Below, in pieces: positions 56,903-64,000 of a stretch of DNA of 64,000 nucleotides; position 1 is the stretch's first letter, and each line of letters opens with the position of its first letter. This stretch comes from Alphaproteobacteria bacterium MedPE-SWcel. Lineage in GTDB: Bacteria > Pseudomonadota > Alphaproteobacteria > Rhodobacterales > Rhodobacteraceae. The stretch covers positions 124,001 to 188,000 of the forward strand of contig MPDC01000002.1 in NCBI GenBank assembly GCA_001874255.1, in the 5' to 3' direction. Below the pieces are notes generated by a model, which worked only from the letters and a program-made list of their open reading frames with translations, was not told the DNA's origin and searched no databases. Both the position numbers and the translations under genes were made by a program.

Positions 56903-57694
56903 TCAGGTGGGAAATTGCCAGCTTTCGGCAGTTTCCGCGATGTCATTGGCGGTTTTCAACAGAAGCGGCCGGAGGGTCGTGAGGCTCTCCAGTGACTGCC
57001 GCTGGGTCGAAGACGTGATCGACAAAGCCCCCATGACCCGCCCCTTGGTGGACAGGATGGGAGCTGCGATGCAGATGATGCCGGGTTCATGTTCTTCGCG
57101 ATCAAAGGCAACTCCCTCGGCCCGGATGGACTCCAGTTCGTTGCGGAAGGCGGATTCGGTGGCCAGCGTATGGGGTGTGTGCTGAAAGAAGGCCTGCCGC
57201 AGGATGGCGTCCTCGCGGGCCTCGTGATCCAGATGCGCAATGATCGCCTTGCCAACGCCGGTGCAATATCCGGGACCCACCTTGCCCGCCTGGCTGAACA
57301 TTTCAATCGGTGTGCGCGCATTGCGTTTATCGACATACAGCACCTGACCCTGATCCAGCTGCGCCAGGTGAATGGTTTCGCCGACCGAGGTGGACAGCGC
57401 ATCAAGGTGCGGGCGCGCGATCGGCGCCAGAGAGCTTTGCTGCCACGCGGTGTGGGCCAGCCTGACGAGGCGCAGGCCGGGCGCGTATGTCTGTTGCAGA
57501 TCGTCGAAACAGAGCATCCCCTGATTCGTCAGGGTCTGCAGCAAGCGGTAGAGTGTCGCCTTCGGGTGGTTCGACTCCGCCAGCAGTTCGGCAAAGCGAA
57601 CCGGGCGGCCGTATTCGGCGACCCGATCCAGAATCTCCAATGCTTTCCCGACGGTTCCGTCATTGCTGCGCTGCGGCGCATCGGTCGTTGTCAT
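56903..57694 (-). CDS. IclR-family transcriptional regulator
   Basis: Likely regulator of the divergent galactoside genes. The 263-residue product has an N-terminal winged helix (TVGKALEILDRVAEYGRPVRFAELLAES, PKATLYRLLQTL) and a C-terminal IclR effector domain with LHTPHTLA-type region and GIICIAAPILSTKGRVMGALSIT near residue 215. ATG 57694 follows GGGAGGG; the frame upstream has no ribosome site. A nearly palindromic site lies in the gap to the binding-protein gene. The ligand is unknown; IclR proteins in such loci usually respond to a pathway sugar or sugar acid. Confidence 0.92.
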   Translation of the reverse strand: MTTTDAPQRSNDGTVGKALEILDRVAEYGRPVRFAELLAESNHPKATLYRLLQTLTNQGMLCFDDLQQTYAPGLRLVRLAHTAWQQSSLAPIARPHLDALSTSVGETIHLAQLDQGQVLYVDKRNARTPIEMFSQAGKVGPGYCTGVGKAIIAHLDHEAREDAILRQAFFQHTPHTLATESAFRNELESIRAEGVAFDREEHEPGIICIAAPILSTKGRVMGALSITSSTQRQSLESLTTLRPLLLKTANDIAETAESWQFPT

Positions 57695-57738
57695 GGTCAC
57701 CCTCCCTCGCGTCCGTTCGTCCGAAGATGAAGAGACTG

Positions 57739-57804
57739 TTGACATTCATAGACGCTATCCGTCATGGTTTCAATAGTTGGAAACTGGTTCCACTATTTGA
57801 AACC
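57739..57804. promoter_or_regulatory. Divergent promoter with IclR-type operator
   Basis: TTGACA at 57739-57744 is a good -35 hexamer for the sugar genes. Behind it a 39-base nearly perfect inverted repeat covers 57766-57804: arms GGTTTCAATAGTTGGAA and TTCCACTATTTGAAACC differ by one shifted base and flank a 5-base centre. It overlaps the expected -10/start region and ends 32 bases before the binding-protein ATG, so bound protein should block initiation. The only regulator at hand is the IclR gene. Confidence 0.6.
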
Positions 57805-57835
57805 AAAGGCCGACACACAATTATGGGAGGATACC

Positions 57836-59089
57836 ATGAACTTGCTGAAAGGAACGACCGCGGGGCTTGCCATGGCCATCGGTCTGGCTGCGTCTGCACA
57901 GGCGTCCGAGCTGAGCGGTACGCTCAAGATTTTTTCGGACATGTCGAACCCTGCGCCGCGCGCCGTCATTGAAAAACTTGCCGAGGACTTTGACGCGCTT
58001 CACCCGGATCTCGCGGTTGAACTCACCGTGATCGACCGTGAAGCCTACAAGACGCAAATCCGGAACTTTCTGACCGCCAACGCGCCGGACGTCGCAAACT
58101 GGTATGCGGCCAACCGGATGCGCCCCTATGTTTCTGCGGGCTTGTTCGAGGATGTGTCAGATCTGTGGGCAGAGCCCGCGATTGCTGAAAACCTCGCCTC
58201 CACCAAAGGCGCGATGACGCTGGATGGCAAGCAATGGGGCGTTCCCTACACCTACTACCAGTGGGGCATCTATTACCGCGAAGACATCTACAAAGAGCTC
58301 GGCCTCGAAGAGCCCAAAGACTGGGAAACCTTCAAGTCCAACTGCCAGAAGATCCTGGATTCCGGCAAGAAATGCTTCACCATCGGGTCCAAGTTCCTGT
58401 GGACGGCGGGCGGGTGGTTTGACTATCTGAACATGCGCACGAACGGCTATGATTTCCATATGGCGCTGACCAATGGCGAAGTGGAATGGACGGACGAGCG
58501 GGTCAAGGCAACCTTTGCCAATTGGCGCGAACTCATCGATATGGGCGCCTTCATCGACAATCACCAGTCCTACAGCTGGCAGGAAGCCTTGCCTTTCATG
58601 GTCAATGGCGAGGCTGCGGCCTATTTGATGGGTAATTTTGCCGTGGCGCCACTGCGTGAAGCGGGCCTGGGTGTCGATCAGTTGGATTTCTACCAATTCC
58701 CAATGATCAATCCGGAGGTTGAGCTGGCGGAAGATGCGCCGACCGACACATTCCACATTCCGTCGGGTGCGCAGAACAAGGAAGCCGCGCGGGAATTCCT
58801 GCGTTATGTGGTATCGCCGGACGTCCAGACCGACATCAACAGCGGTGCCAAGCTTGGTCAGCTTCCGGTCAACGCGGCGTCGTCTGTGGATGACGATGAA
58901 ATGCTGAACCAGGGCTTCGAGATGCTGTCCTCGAACAGCAAGGGCGGCATTGCGCAGTTCTTTGACCGTGATGCAGCGGCAGAGATGGCGTCGGCGGCGA
59001 TGGAAGGGTTTCAGGAATTCATGGTCTTTCCCGACAACCTGGATGACGTCCTGAACCGTCTCGAGAAAACGCGCCAGCGGGTCTACTGA
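57836..59089 (+). CDS. Sugar ABC transporter substrate-binding protein
   Basis: Periplasmic receptor of a CUT1-family sugar importer (family 1 extracellular solute-binding protein). The 417-residue product has a signal peptide (residues 1-24, cut after AQA), the family motif YVSAGLFEDVSDLW near residue 100, a KQWGVPYTYYQWGIYYREDIY segment in part near 135 and FMVNGEAAAYLMGNF near 255. ATG 57836 follows GGGAGG. It is the first and probably most expressed gene of the operon and is followed by a strong hairpin. The alpha-galactosidase downstream suggests a melibiose- or raffinose-type ligand. Confidence 0.93.
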   Translation: MNLLKGTTAGLAMAIGLAASAQASELSGTLKIFSDMSNPAPRAVIEKLAEDFDALHPDLAVELTVIDREAYKTQIRNFLTANAPDVANWYAANRMRPYVSAGLFEDVSDLWAEPAIAENLASTKGAMTLDGKQWGVPYTYYQWGIYYREDIYKELGLEEPKDWETFKSNCQKILDSGKKCFTIGSKFLWTAGGWFDYLNMRTNGYDFHMALTNGEVEWTDERVKATFANWRELIDMGAFIDNHQSYSWQEALPFMVNGEAAAYLMGNFAVAPLREAGLGVDQLDFYQFPMINPEVELAEDAPTDTFHIPSGAQNKEAAREFLRYVVSPDVQTDINSGAKLGQLPVNAASSVDDDEMLNQGFEMLSSNSKGGIAQFFDRDAAAEMASAAMEGFQEFMVFPDNLDDVLNRLEKTRQRVY

Positions 59090-59100
59090 GAATTGACAGT

Positions 59101-59131
59101 CACGCGGGCGGGGGAGTGTCCCGCCCGTGTG
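59101..59131 (+). promoter_or_regulatory. Stem-loop between binding-protein and permease genes
   Basis: CACGCGGGCGGG and CCCGCCCGTGTG form a 12-position stem with one mismatch and a 7-base loop, 12 bases after the binding-protein stop and before the first permease. There is no T run. This fits an mRNA-stabilising or partial-termination element that lets the receptor be made in excess over the permeases. Confidence 0.65.
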
Positions 59132-59234
59132 CGCCTCTTGCCGCGTTGCCCTTCTGACGACAGAACCAACAAAGTTCCTGCCCGATCTGCCGGATGATTC
59201 CCAGCGCGGGCCAGACGTTCCGGGAGATACTCCT

Positions 59235-60158
59235 TTGGCCGATACCACGATGCCGCAATCGGACGGTGCCCCCGGTTGGATCCGGCGCAACCGACAGGCA
59301 CTTGCCCCAGCGCTGTTCCTTTTGCCGGGCGTGCTGTTTTTTCTGTTCTACGTGATCTTTCCCATCTGGCAGAGCTTCAATCTCTCGTTCTATCGCTGGG
59401 ATGGACTGGGAGAGCCGGTCTACGTCGGCGTGGAAAACTATGTCGAGCTGATGGATGACCGGGCCTTCGAGGTTTCCATGTGGAACAACCTCAAATGGCT
59501 GCTTCTGTACCTTCTGGCGATCCCCGCCGGTCTGGCGATTGCGCTGTTTCTGAACCAGAACGTCACCGGTATCCGGCTTTACAAGTCGTTGTTCTTCTTC
59601 CCGTTTGTCATCAGCCAAGTGGTCGTGGGTCTGGTCTTCAGCTGGTTCTATGACCCCACCTTTGGCCTGCTCAATCAAATCCTCGGTTTCTTTGGTTTCG
59701 GGACATTGAATGTTCTGGGGGATCCCACGCTTGTGACCTATGGGATCATCATTGCCGGTCTTTGGCCGCAAACGGCATATTGCATGATCCTGTATCTCAC
59801 GGGGCTCAATGCGGTGGATCCCGAACAGGTCGAGGCCGCGCGTCTGGATGGGGCAAAAGGCCTGAAGATGCTGTGGTACGTGATCGTTCCGCAATTGCGG
59901 CCTGCGACATTCATCGCATTTGTGGTGACCATCATCGGCGCATTGCGGTCCTTCGATCTGATTTCGATCATGACCAACGGCGGGCCCTTCGGATCGTCGC
60001 GGGTGCTGTCGTTCTACATGTTTGAAAAGGCCCTGTCGGAATACGGTTTCCGCATGGGCTATGGGGCTGCGATTGCCGTGGTGCTGTTCCTCATCATGCT
60101 GCTGTTCATCGCCTACTTCCTGTGGTCGATGTACCAAGAAGAGAAAGGCGGCCGCTGA
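59235..60158 (+). CDS. Sugar ABC transporter permease (MalF/UgpA type)
   Basis: First membrane subunit of the importer. The 307-residue product has six hydrophobic segments and the cytoplasmic EAA loop EQVEAARLDGAKGLKMLWYVIVP near residue 200 that docks the ATPase. TTG 59235 is proposed because GGGAGA lies eight bases before it; ATG 59250 is the alternative, and a GTG at 59127 lies in the hairpin and is unlikely. It overlaps the second permease gene by one base (TGATG). Confidence 0.92.
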   Translation: MADTTMPQSDGAPGWIRRNRQALAPALFLLPGVLFFLFYVIFPIWQSFNLSFYRWDGLGEPVYVGVENYVELMDDRAFEVSMWNNLKWLLLYLLAIPAGLAIALFLNQNVTGIRLYKSLFFFPFVISQVVVGLVFSWFYDPTFGLLNQILGFFGFGTLNVLGDPTLVTYGIIIAGLWPQTAYCMILYLTGLNAVDPEQVEAARLDGAKGLKMLWYVIVPQLRPATFIAFVVTIIGALRSFDLISIMTNGGPFGSSRVLSFYMFEKALSEYGFRMGYGAAIAVVLFLIMLLFIAYFLWSMYQEEKGGR

Positions 60159-61006
60159 TGTTCCCGCGCCCGATCCAAAAGTCCTCGCCTGCCTGGGCAG
60201 CCACCTATCAGGCCCTGGTGCCCATGGCCCTGGTTCTGTGGTTGTTGCCGCTGATTGCCGTCGCCGTCTTCTCGGTGAAACCCGATGTCGATTTCACCAC
60301 TGGCAACTACTGGGGGTGGCCCTCCGCCTTCAAAGGGTTTGAGAACTACGGCAAGGTATTCTTTGCCTCCGACATGCCGCGATATTTGTGGAATTCCGTG
60401 TTGATCACCGTGCCAACCGTCATCGGAGCGGTGGCGCTGTCGTGCATGACAGGCTTTGCGCTGGGCGTTTACAAGTTTCGGGGCAACCTGTTGTTGTTCT
60501 TCATGTTTGTCGCGGGAAATTTCGTGCCGTTCCAGATCCTGATGGTGCCGGTGCGGGATCTGACGTTGGATCTTGGTCTTTATAATACAAAGACGGGCCT
60601 TGTGCTGTTTCATGTGGCGTTTCAGACCGGGTTTTGTACCCTGTTCATGCGCAATTTCATCCGCGCCCTTCCGTTCGAACTGATCGAGGCGGCACGGGTT
60701 GAAGGCGTGGCCGAATGGCGCATCTTCTGGTTTGTCGTGCTGCCGCTGATGAAGCCGGCCATCGCGGCGCTGTCGGTGCTCATCTTTACATTCATCTGGA
60801 ACGATTATTTCTGGGCCGTGGTGCTGACACAGGGGGCAGAGAGCCAGCCGGTCACTGCCGGTATTACCTCCTTTAACGCGCAATACCGTGCCGCCTATCA
60901 TTTGATGAGCGCAGGTTCGATTGTCGCCGCGCTGCCACCGGTTGCGATGTTCTTCCTGATGCAACGCCACTTTATCGCAGGGCTCACGCTTGGAGCCGTG
61001 AAATGA
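60158..61006 (+). CDS. Sugar ABC transporter permease (MalG/UgpE type)
   Basis: Second membrane subunit. The 282-residue product has six hydrophobic segments, the EAA loop ELIEAARVEGVAEWRIFWFVVLPLMKP in part near residue 178 and the C-terminal FFLMQRHFIAGLTLGAVK typical of MalG homologues. The ATG overlaps the stop of the first permease, and its stop overlaps the alpha-galactosidase start by four bases. Confidence 0.94.
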   Translation: MFPRPIQKSSPAWAATYQALVPMALVLWLLPLIAVAVFSVKPDVDFTTGNYWGWPSAFKGFENYGKVFFASDMPRYLWNSVLITVPTVIGAVALSCMTGFALGVYKFRGNLLLFFMFVAGNFVPFQILMVPVRDLTLDLGLYNTKTGLVLFHVAFQTGFCTLFMRNFIRALPFELIEAARVEGVAEWRIFWFVVLPLMKPAIAALSVLIFTFIWNDYFWAVVLTQGAESQPVTAGITSFNAQYRAAYHLMSAGSIVAALPPVAMFFLMQRHFIAGLTLGAVK

Positions 61007-63069
61007 GCGAGGCGGTGAAACTCTGGCGGCTCGATGCGCCGGGGCAAACGATTGTCCTCTCCTCGGATGGAGGGCTTCCCGGCGCCCTCTATTGGGGTCC
61101 TGCGCTGCACCCGCAAACCGATCTGGATGATCTGGCGCGTGCCACAGAGCAGGAAGTGACCGGCGGCATGATCGACAAGCTGCCGCCGCTGTCGCTTTGC
61201 CCGGAAGCCGCCCGTAGTTTTCCCGGCCAGGCGGGCTGTGTTGCATATCGAGACGGAAGCCCGCTCCATCCGCGATTTCGGCTGGTCTCGGCGGCAGAGG
61301 GCGTCTTTCAGGCGCGAGACGAAGAGCTTGGCCTGACCCTGACCCTCTGTTTCGAGACGAAAGGTGACGTGCTGGTGGCCCGCAGCCGTCTGGAGGCAGA
61401 GGAAGACATCGTTCTGCATCACCTTGCGGCTCCGGTCTTGCCTGGGCCACAGATGGGACAGGAAATTCTGCATTTTTCCGGCCGCTGGATCGGTGAGTTT
61501 CAACCGGAGCGCAGCTCCTGGGGTCCAGGCAGCCTGAGCCGGGACGCGCGCGGAGGCCGATCCGGCCACGAACATCCACCCTTGGCCTATTTCCCGGAAG
61601 TCGGCGCCACAAACACCCAAGGGTGCGTCTTTGCCATGCATTACGCTTGGCCCGGCGGGCATGTGATGACGGCCGAGGAGCTTCCGGATGGTCGTCGCCA
61701 GATCCAATGGGGCCACGCGACCGGCACCCAGGGACGCGGCCGGACGTTCGAAACCGCGCCGCTGTTCCTGACCGTCTCTGACCGGGGCCTGAACGGCGCC
61801 GCTGTCGCGCTGCAACGAACGATCCGGGATCATGTGGTGACCTGGCCCAAGGGCGTCGGGGCCCGCCCGGTGCACTATAATTGCTGGGAAGCGGTATATT
61901 TCGACCATGACGCGGATCGGTTGAAGAAAATCGCCACGCTGGCCGCGGATCTTGGGGCGGAGCGCTTTGTGCTCGACGATGGATGGTTCGGCAGGCGCGA
62001 TGACGATACCTCGAGCCTTGGCGATTGGGAGATTGATCCGCGAAAATGGCCCGATGGGCTGACGCCGTTGATTGCCCATGTACAGTCTCTGAATATGGGA
62101 TTTGGTCTGTGGTTCGAGCCGGAAATGGTCAACCTCGACAGTGACCTGGCGCGCTCGCACCCGGATTGGATTCTGGGGCCGGCAGACCAGGTCGAGGGCC
62201 GGCAGCAGCGGGTATTGAACATGGCGCTGCCAGAGGTCCGGCAGCATTTGTTCGACAAGATCTCTGCGATCCTTGCGACAAACGCCATCGAATACATCAA
62301 GTGGGATCACAATCGTCTGCTGCCGATCCCGGATGCGGCGCAGGCCGACGGCACGCTGCGCCTGCTCGGGGAGCTGAGAGACCGGTTCCCGCAGGTCGAG
62401 ATCGAAAGCTGCGCATCCGGCGGTGGCCGGATTGACGCGGGCATCCTTGCTCAGACCCAACGGGTCTGGTTGTCGGACAGCAACGACGCGTTGGAGCGGC
62501 TGCGTATTCAGCACGATGCTGCCCTGTTGCTGCCCTTGCCGGTGACGGGATCTCATGTGGGGCCGCGCACCTGCCATACCTCCGGGCGGACGATTGACAT
62601 GCGCATGCGGGCCTGGGTGGCTGCGCAAAGGCATATGGGGTTCGAGATGGATCCCCGCGAGCTGACAGATGAGGAAGCCCGCGTTCTCGGCAATGTGACC
62701 CGCTGGTGGAAACGGCACCGTGACTGGCGCATGACCGCTGATATCCTGCGGCTGGACAGCGCCGATCCGAACATCATTGCCGAACAACAGCTGGCGGCCC
62801 GAAAAGACAGGTTTGTCGTCTTTGCCGGAAAGGCGCGATCGTCGCATCAGATCATGCCGCGCCCCTTGCGCCTGACCCAGCTTGATCCGGACGCGACCTA
62901 TCGCATCGAACTGATCAACCGGGATGAATTGCATCATCTTTCGCGCGGGCAGACGGCGCTCAAGGACGGGCCTCTGACGCTCAGCGGGCAAATTCTGATG
63001 CAGCAGGGTTTGACTCTGCCCTGGCAATTCCCCGAAACGATCTGGGTGATCGAAGGAGAAAAAATATGA
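61003..63069 (+). CDS. Alpha-galactosidase, glycoside hydrolase family 36
   Basis: Splits terminal alpha-1,6-linked galactose from melibiose, raffinose and similar sugars. The 688-residue product has an N-terminal beta-sandwich, a central barrel with FVLDDGWFGRRDDDTSSLGDW in part near residue 325, the nucleophile Asp435 in YIKWDHNR and the general acid in SDSND (Asp492/Asp495), then a C-terminal beta domain. No signal peptide is present, so the imported sugar is cleaved in the cytoplasm. It overlaps permease and dehydratase genes by four bases each. The antisense strand carries a long shadow frame. Confidence 0.95.
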   Translation: MSEAVKLWRLDAPGQTIVLSSDGGLPGALYWGPALHPQTDLDDLARATEQEVTGGMIDKLPPLSLCPEAARSFPGQAGCVAYRDGSPLHPRFRLVSAAEGVFQARDEELGLTLTLCFETKGDVLVARSRLEAEEDIVLHHLAAPVLPGPQMGQEILHFSGRWIGEFQPERSSWGPGSLSRDARGGRSGHEHPPLAYFPEVGATNTQGCVFAMHYAWPGGHVMTAEELPDGRRQIQWGHATGTQGRGRTFETAPLFLTVSDRGLNGAAVALQRTIRDHVVTWPKGVGARPVHYNCWEAVYFDHDADRLKKIATLAADLGAERFVLDDGWFGRRDDDTSSLGDWEIDPRKWPDGLTPLIAHVQSLNMGFGLWFEPEMVNLDSDLARSHPDWILGPADQVEGRQQRVLNMALPEVRQHLFDKISAILATNAIEYIKWDHNRLLPIPDAAQADGTLRLLGELRDRFPQVEIESCASGGGRIDAGILAQTQRVWLSDSNDALERLRIQHDAALLLPLPVTGSHVGPRTCHTSGRTIDMRMRAWVAAQRHMGFEMDPRELTDEEARVLGNVTRWWKRHRDWRMTADILRLDSADPNIIAEQQLAARKDRFVVFAGKARSSHQIMPRPLRLTQLDPDATYRIELINRDELHHLSRGQTALKDGPLTLSGQILMQQGLTLPWQFPETIWVIEGEKI

Positions 63070-64000
63070 CCAAAGATCGCCGCAGCCAAGGCTGGTATGG
63101 CAAATTGGACAAGGACGGCTTTATCCATCGGTCCTGGATGAAAAATCAGGGTTTTCCCGATCATGCCTTTGACGGCCGGCCGATTATCGGGATCTGCAAC
63201 ACCTGGTCCGAACTGACCCCCTGCAACTCCGGGCTGCGCGAACTGGCCGAAGGGGTGAAACGCGGGGTCTGGGAGGCAGGTGGCTTTCCGGTGGAGTTTC
63301 CGGTGATGTCGCTTGGGGAAACCCAGATGAAGCCGACCGCCATGCTGTTTCGCAACCTTCTAGCCATGGATGTGGAGGAATCAATCCGCGCCTATGGTAT
63401 TGACGGGGTCGTGCTGCTGGGCGGCTGCGACAAGACAACCCCCGGTCAGTTGATGGGCGCGGCTTCTGTCGATCTGCCTGCCATCGTTGTTTCTTCCGGG
63501 CCGATGCTGAACGGCAAATACCGAGGTCAGGACATCGGGTCCGGCACTGACGTCTGGAAATTCTCCGAGGCCGTTCGGGCCGGCGAAATGACGCTGAAGG
63601 ACTTCATGAACGCGGAATCGGGCATGAGCCGGTCCAAGGGCGTCTGCATGACGATGGGAACGGCCTCGACCATGGCGTCGTTGGTCGAAGCCATGGGAAT
63701 GTCGCTTCCGACCAACGCGGCCCTGCCAGCCGTGGATGCCCGGCGCATGGCGCTGGCGCATCTGACCGGGAAGCGGATCGTGGAAATGGTCGACGAGGAT
63801 CTGAAGCCTTCGGATGTTCTGACGAAAGAGGCCTTTGAGAACGCCATTCTTGCCAATGCCGCTGTCGGCGGGTCCACCAATGCGGTGGTCCATCTGCTGG
63901 CGCTTGCAGGCCGGGTGGGAATTGACCTCGATCTGAAGGATTTCGAGATCGGCTCTGATATTCCGCTGCTGGTCAATTGCATGCCGTCCGGCAAGTATCT
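63066..64000 (+). CDS. IlvD/Edd-family sugar-acid dehydratase (partial)
   Basis: Iron-sulfur dehydratase that probably acts on D-galactonate or L-arabinonate; the two share stereochemistry at the reacting carbons. At least 311 residues are visible before the window ends. The cluster cysteines are in ELTPCN (Cys53), LLGGCDKTTPG (Cys121) and SKGVCMTMG (Cys194), with GGSTNAVVHL near 280. The WMKNQGF and CNTWSELTPCN segments resemble arabonate dehydratases rather than the valine-pathway IlvD. Placed after an alpha-galactosidase, it would serve oxidative, non-phosphorylating galactose breakdown. Confidence 0.88.
   Translation, partial: MTKDRRSQGWYGKLDKDGFIHRSWMKNQGFPDHAFDGRPIIGICNTWSELTPCNSGLRELAEGVKRGVWEAGGFPVEFPVMSLGETQMKPTAMLFRNLLAMDVEESIRAYGIDGVVLLGGCDKTTPGQLMGAASVDLPAIVVSSGPMLNGKYRGQDIGSGTDVWKFSEAVRAGEMTLKDFMNAESGMSRSKGVCMTMGTASTMASLVEAMGMSLPTNAALPAVDARRMALAHLTGKRIVEMVDEDLKPSDVLTKEAFENAILANAAVGGSTNAVVHLLALAGRVGIDLDLKDFEIGSDIPLLVNCMPSGKY

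Noticed and set aside
60113-61612. 499-codon minus-strand frame
   Set aside because: Antisense to the second permease and to the alpha-galactosidase; shadow frame.
60898-63027. 709-codon minus-strand frame
   Set aside because: Fully antisense to the GH36 alpha-galactosidase with intact catalytic motifs; composition is that of a GC-rich shadow frame.
1-64000. CRISPR arrays, prophage, intact insertion sequences, tRNA or rRNA genes
   Set aside because: No regularly spaced repeats, integrase or transposase frames, or cloverleaf-like sequences ending in CCA were noticed while reading; a dedicated scan would be needed to exclude small RNAs.

Overview
This window is a stretch of an alphaproteobacterial main chromosome, almost certainly from the Rhodobacteraceae (Roseobacter group). 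The support is the order hemJ-rho-mnmE-mnmG-rsmG-parA-parB reading away from a probable origin, parS sequences TGTTTCACGTGAAACA inside mnmG and rsmG, a RegB/SenC/RegA redox locus, and a PAS-only DivL-like gene next to tsaE-amgK-murU-addBA-trxA. Coding density is high, many genes overlap by 4 or 8 bases, and no tRNA, rRNA, CRISPR array, prophage or intact insertion sequence was seen.

Layout. 1-5.9 kb: the 5' part of a malic enzyme (minus), a solitary flagellin, mutS and an AT-richer orphan gene. 5.9-10.6 kb: hrcA-grpE (minus), divergent from rph-rdgB-hemW-ybaN (plus). 10.5-18 kb: the minus-strand run hemJ-rho-mnmE-mnmG-rsmG-parA-parB with two parS sites. 17.95-18.37 kb: a gene-free, AT-rich interval with DnaA-box-like sequences, the best oriC candidate. 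18.4-21.1 kb: maf-aroE-coaE-dnaQ reading the other way, so transcription on both sides runs away from the candidate origin. 21.1-29.8 kb: protein-quality and envelope genes (secB, fxsA, timA, mltA, an Smr gene, a lipoprotein hydrolase, hslVU with a membrane gene between the subunits, a DUF1127 gene, trxA). 29.8-39.8 kb: a minus-strand run divL-like, tsaE, amgK, murU, addB, addA covering cell-cycle signalling, tRNA modification, cell-wall recycling and break repair; a perfect CtrA-type box lies just upstream of the divL-like gene. 39.9-43.9 kb: regB (minus) divergent from senC/sco, regA and a GT61 glycosyltransferase. 43.9-50.2 kb: an HD hydrolase, ahcY, a DUF2853 gene, a roughly 1 kb decayed stretch with an interrupted reading frame, then mutT-argJ-prolyl isomerase. 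50.4-55.7 kb: secA and two exported proteins, one a fusion of a phosphate-binding-type domain and an OmpA domain. 55.8-64 kb: a galactoside utilisation locus with an IclR regulator and transport ATPase on minus, and a binding protein, two permeases, a GH36 alpha-galactosidase and an IlvD/Edd sugar-acid dehydratase (cut by the window end) on plus.

Most of the window is conserved core chromosome. The observations I rate highest are the origin/parS arrangement, the perfect TTAA-N7-TTAA box before the kinase-less DivL-like gene, a parAB terminator lying inside the coding sequence of ybaN, the PstS/OmpA fusion, the amber-interrupted zinc-ribbon-like frame at 46.8-47.6 kb, and the nearly palindromic operator in the IclR/galactoside divergent promoter. 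I found no clear previously undescribed multi-gene system. All family assignments come from reading translated motifs and gene order; no database search was run.
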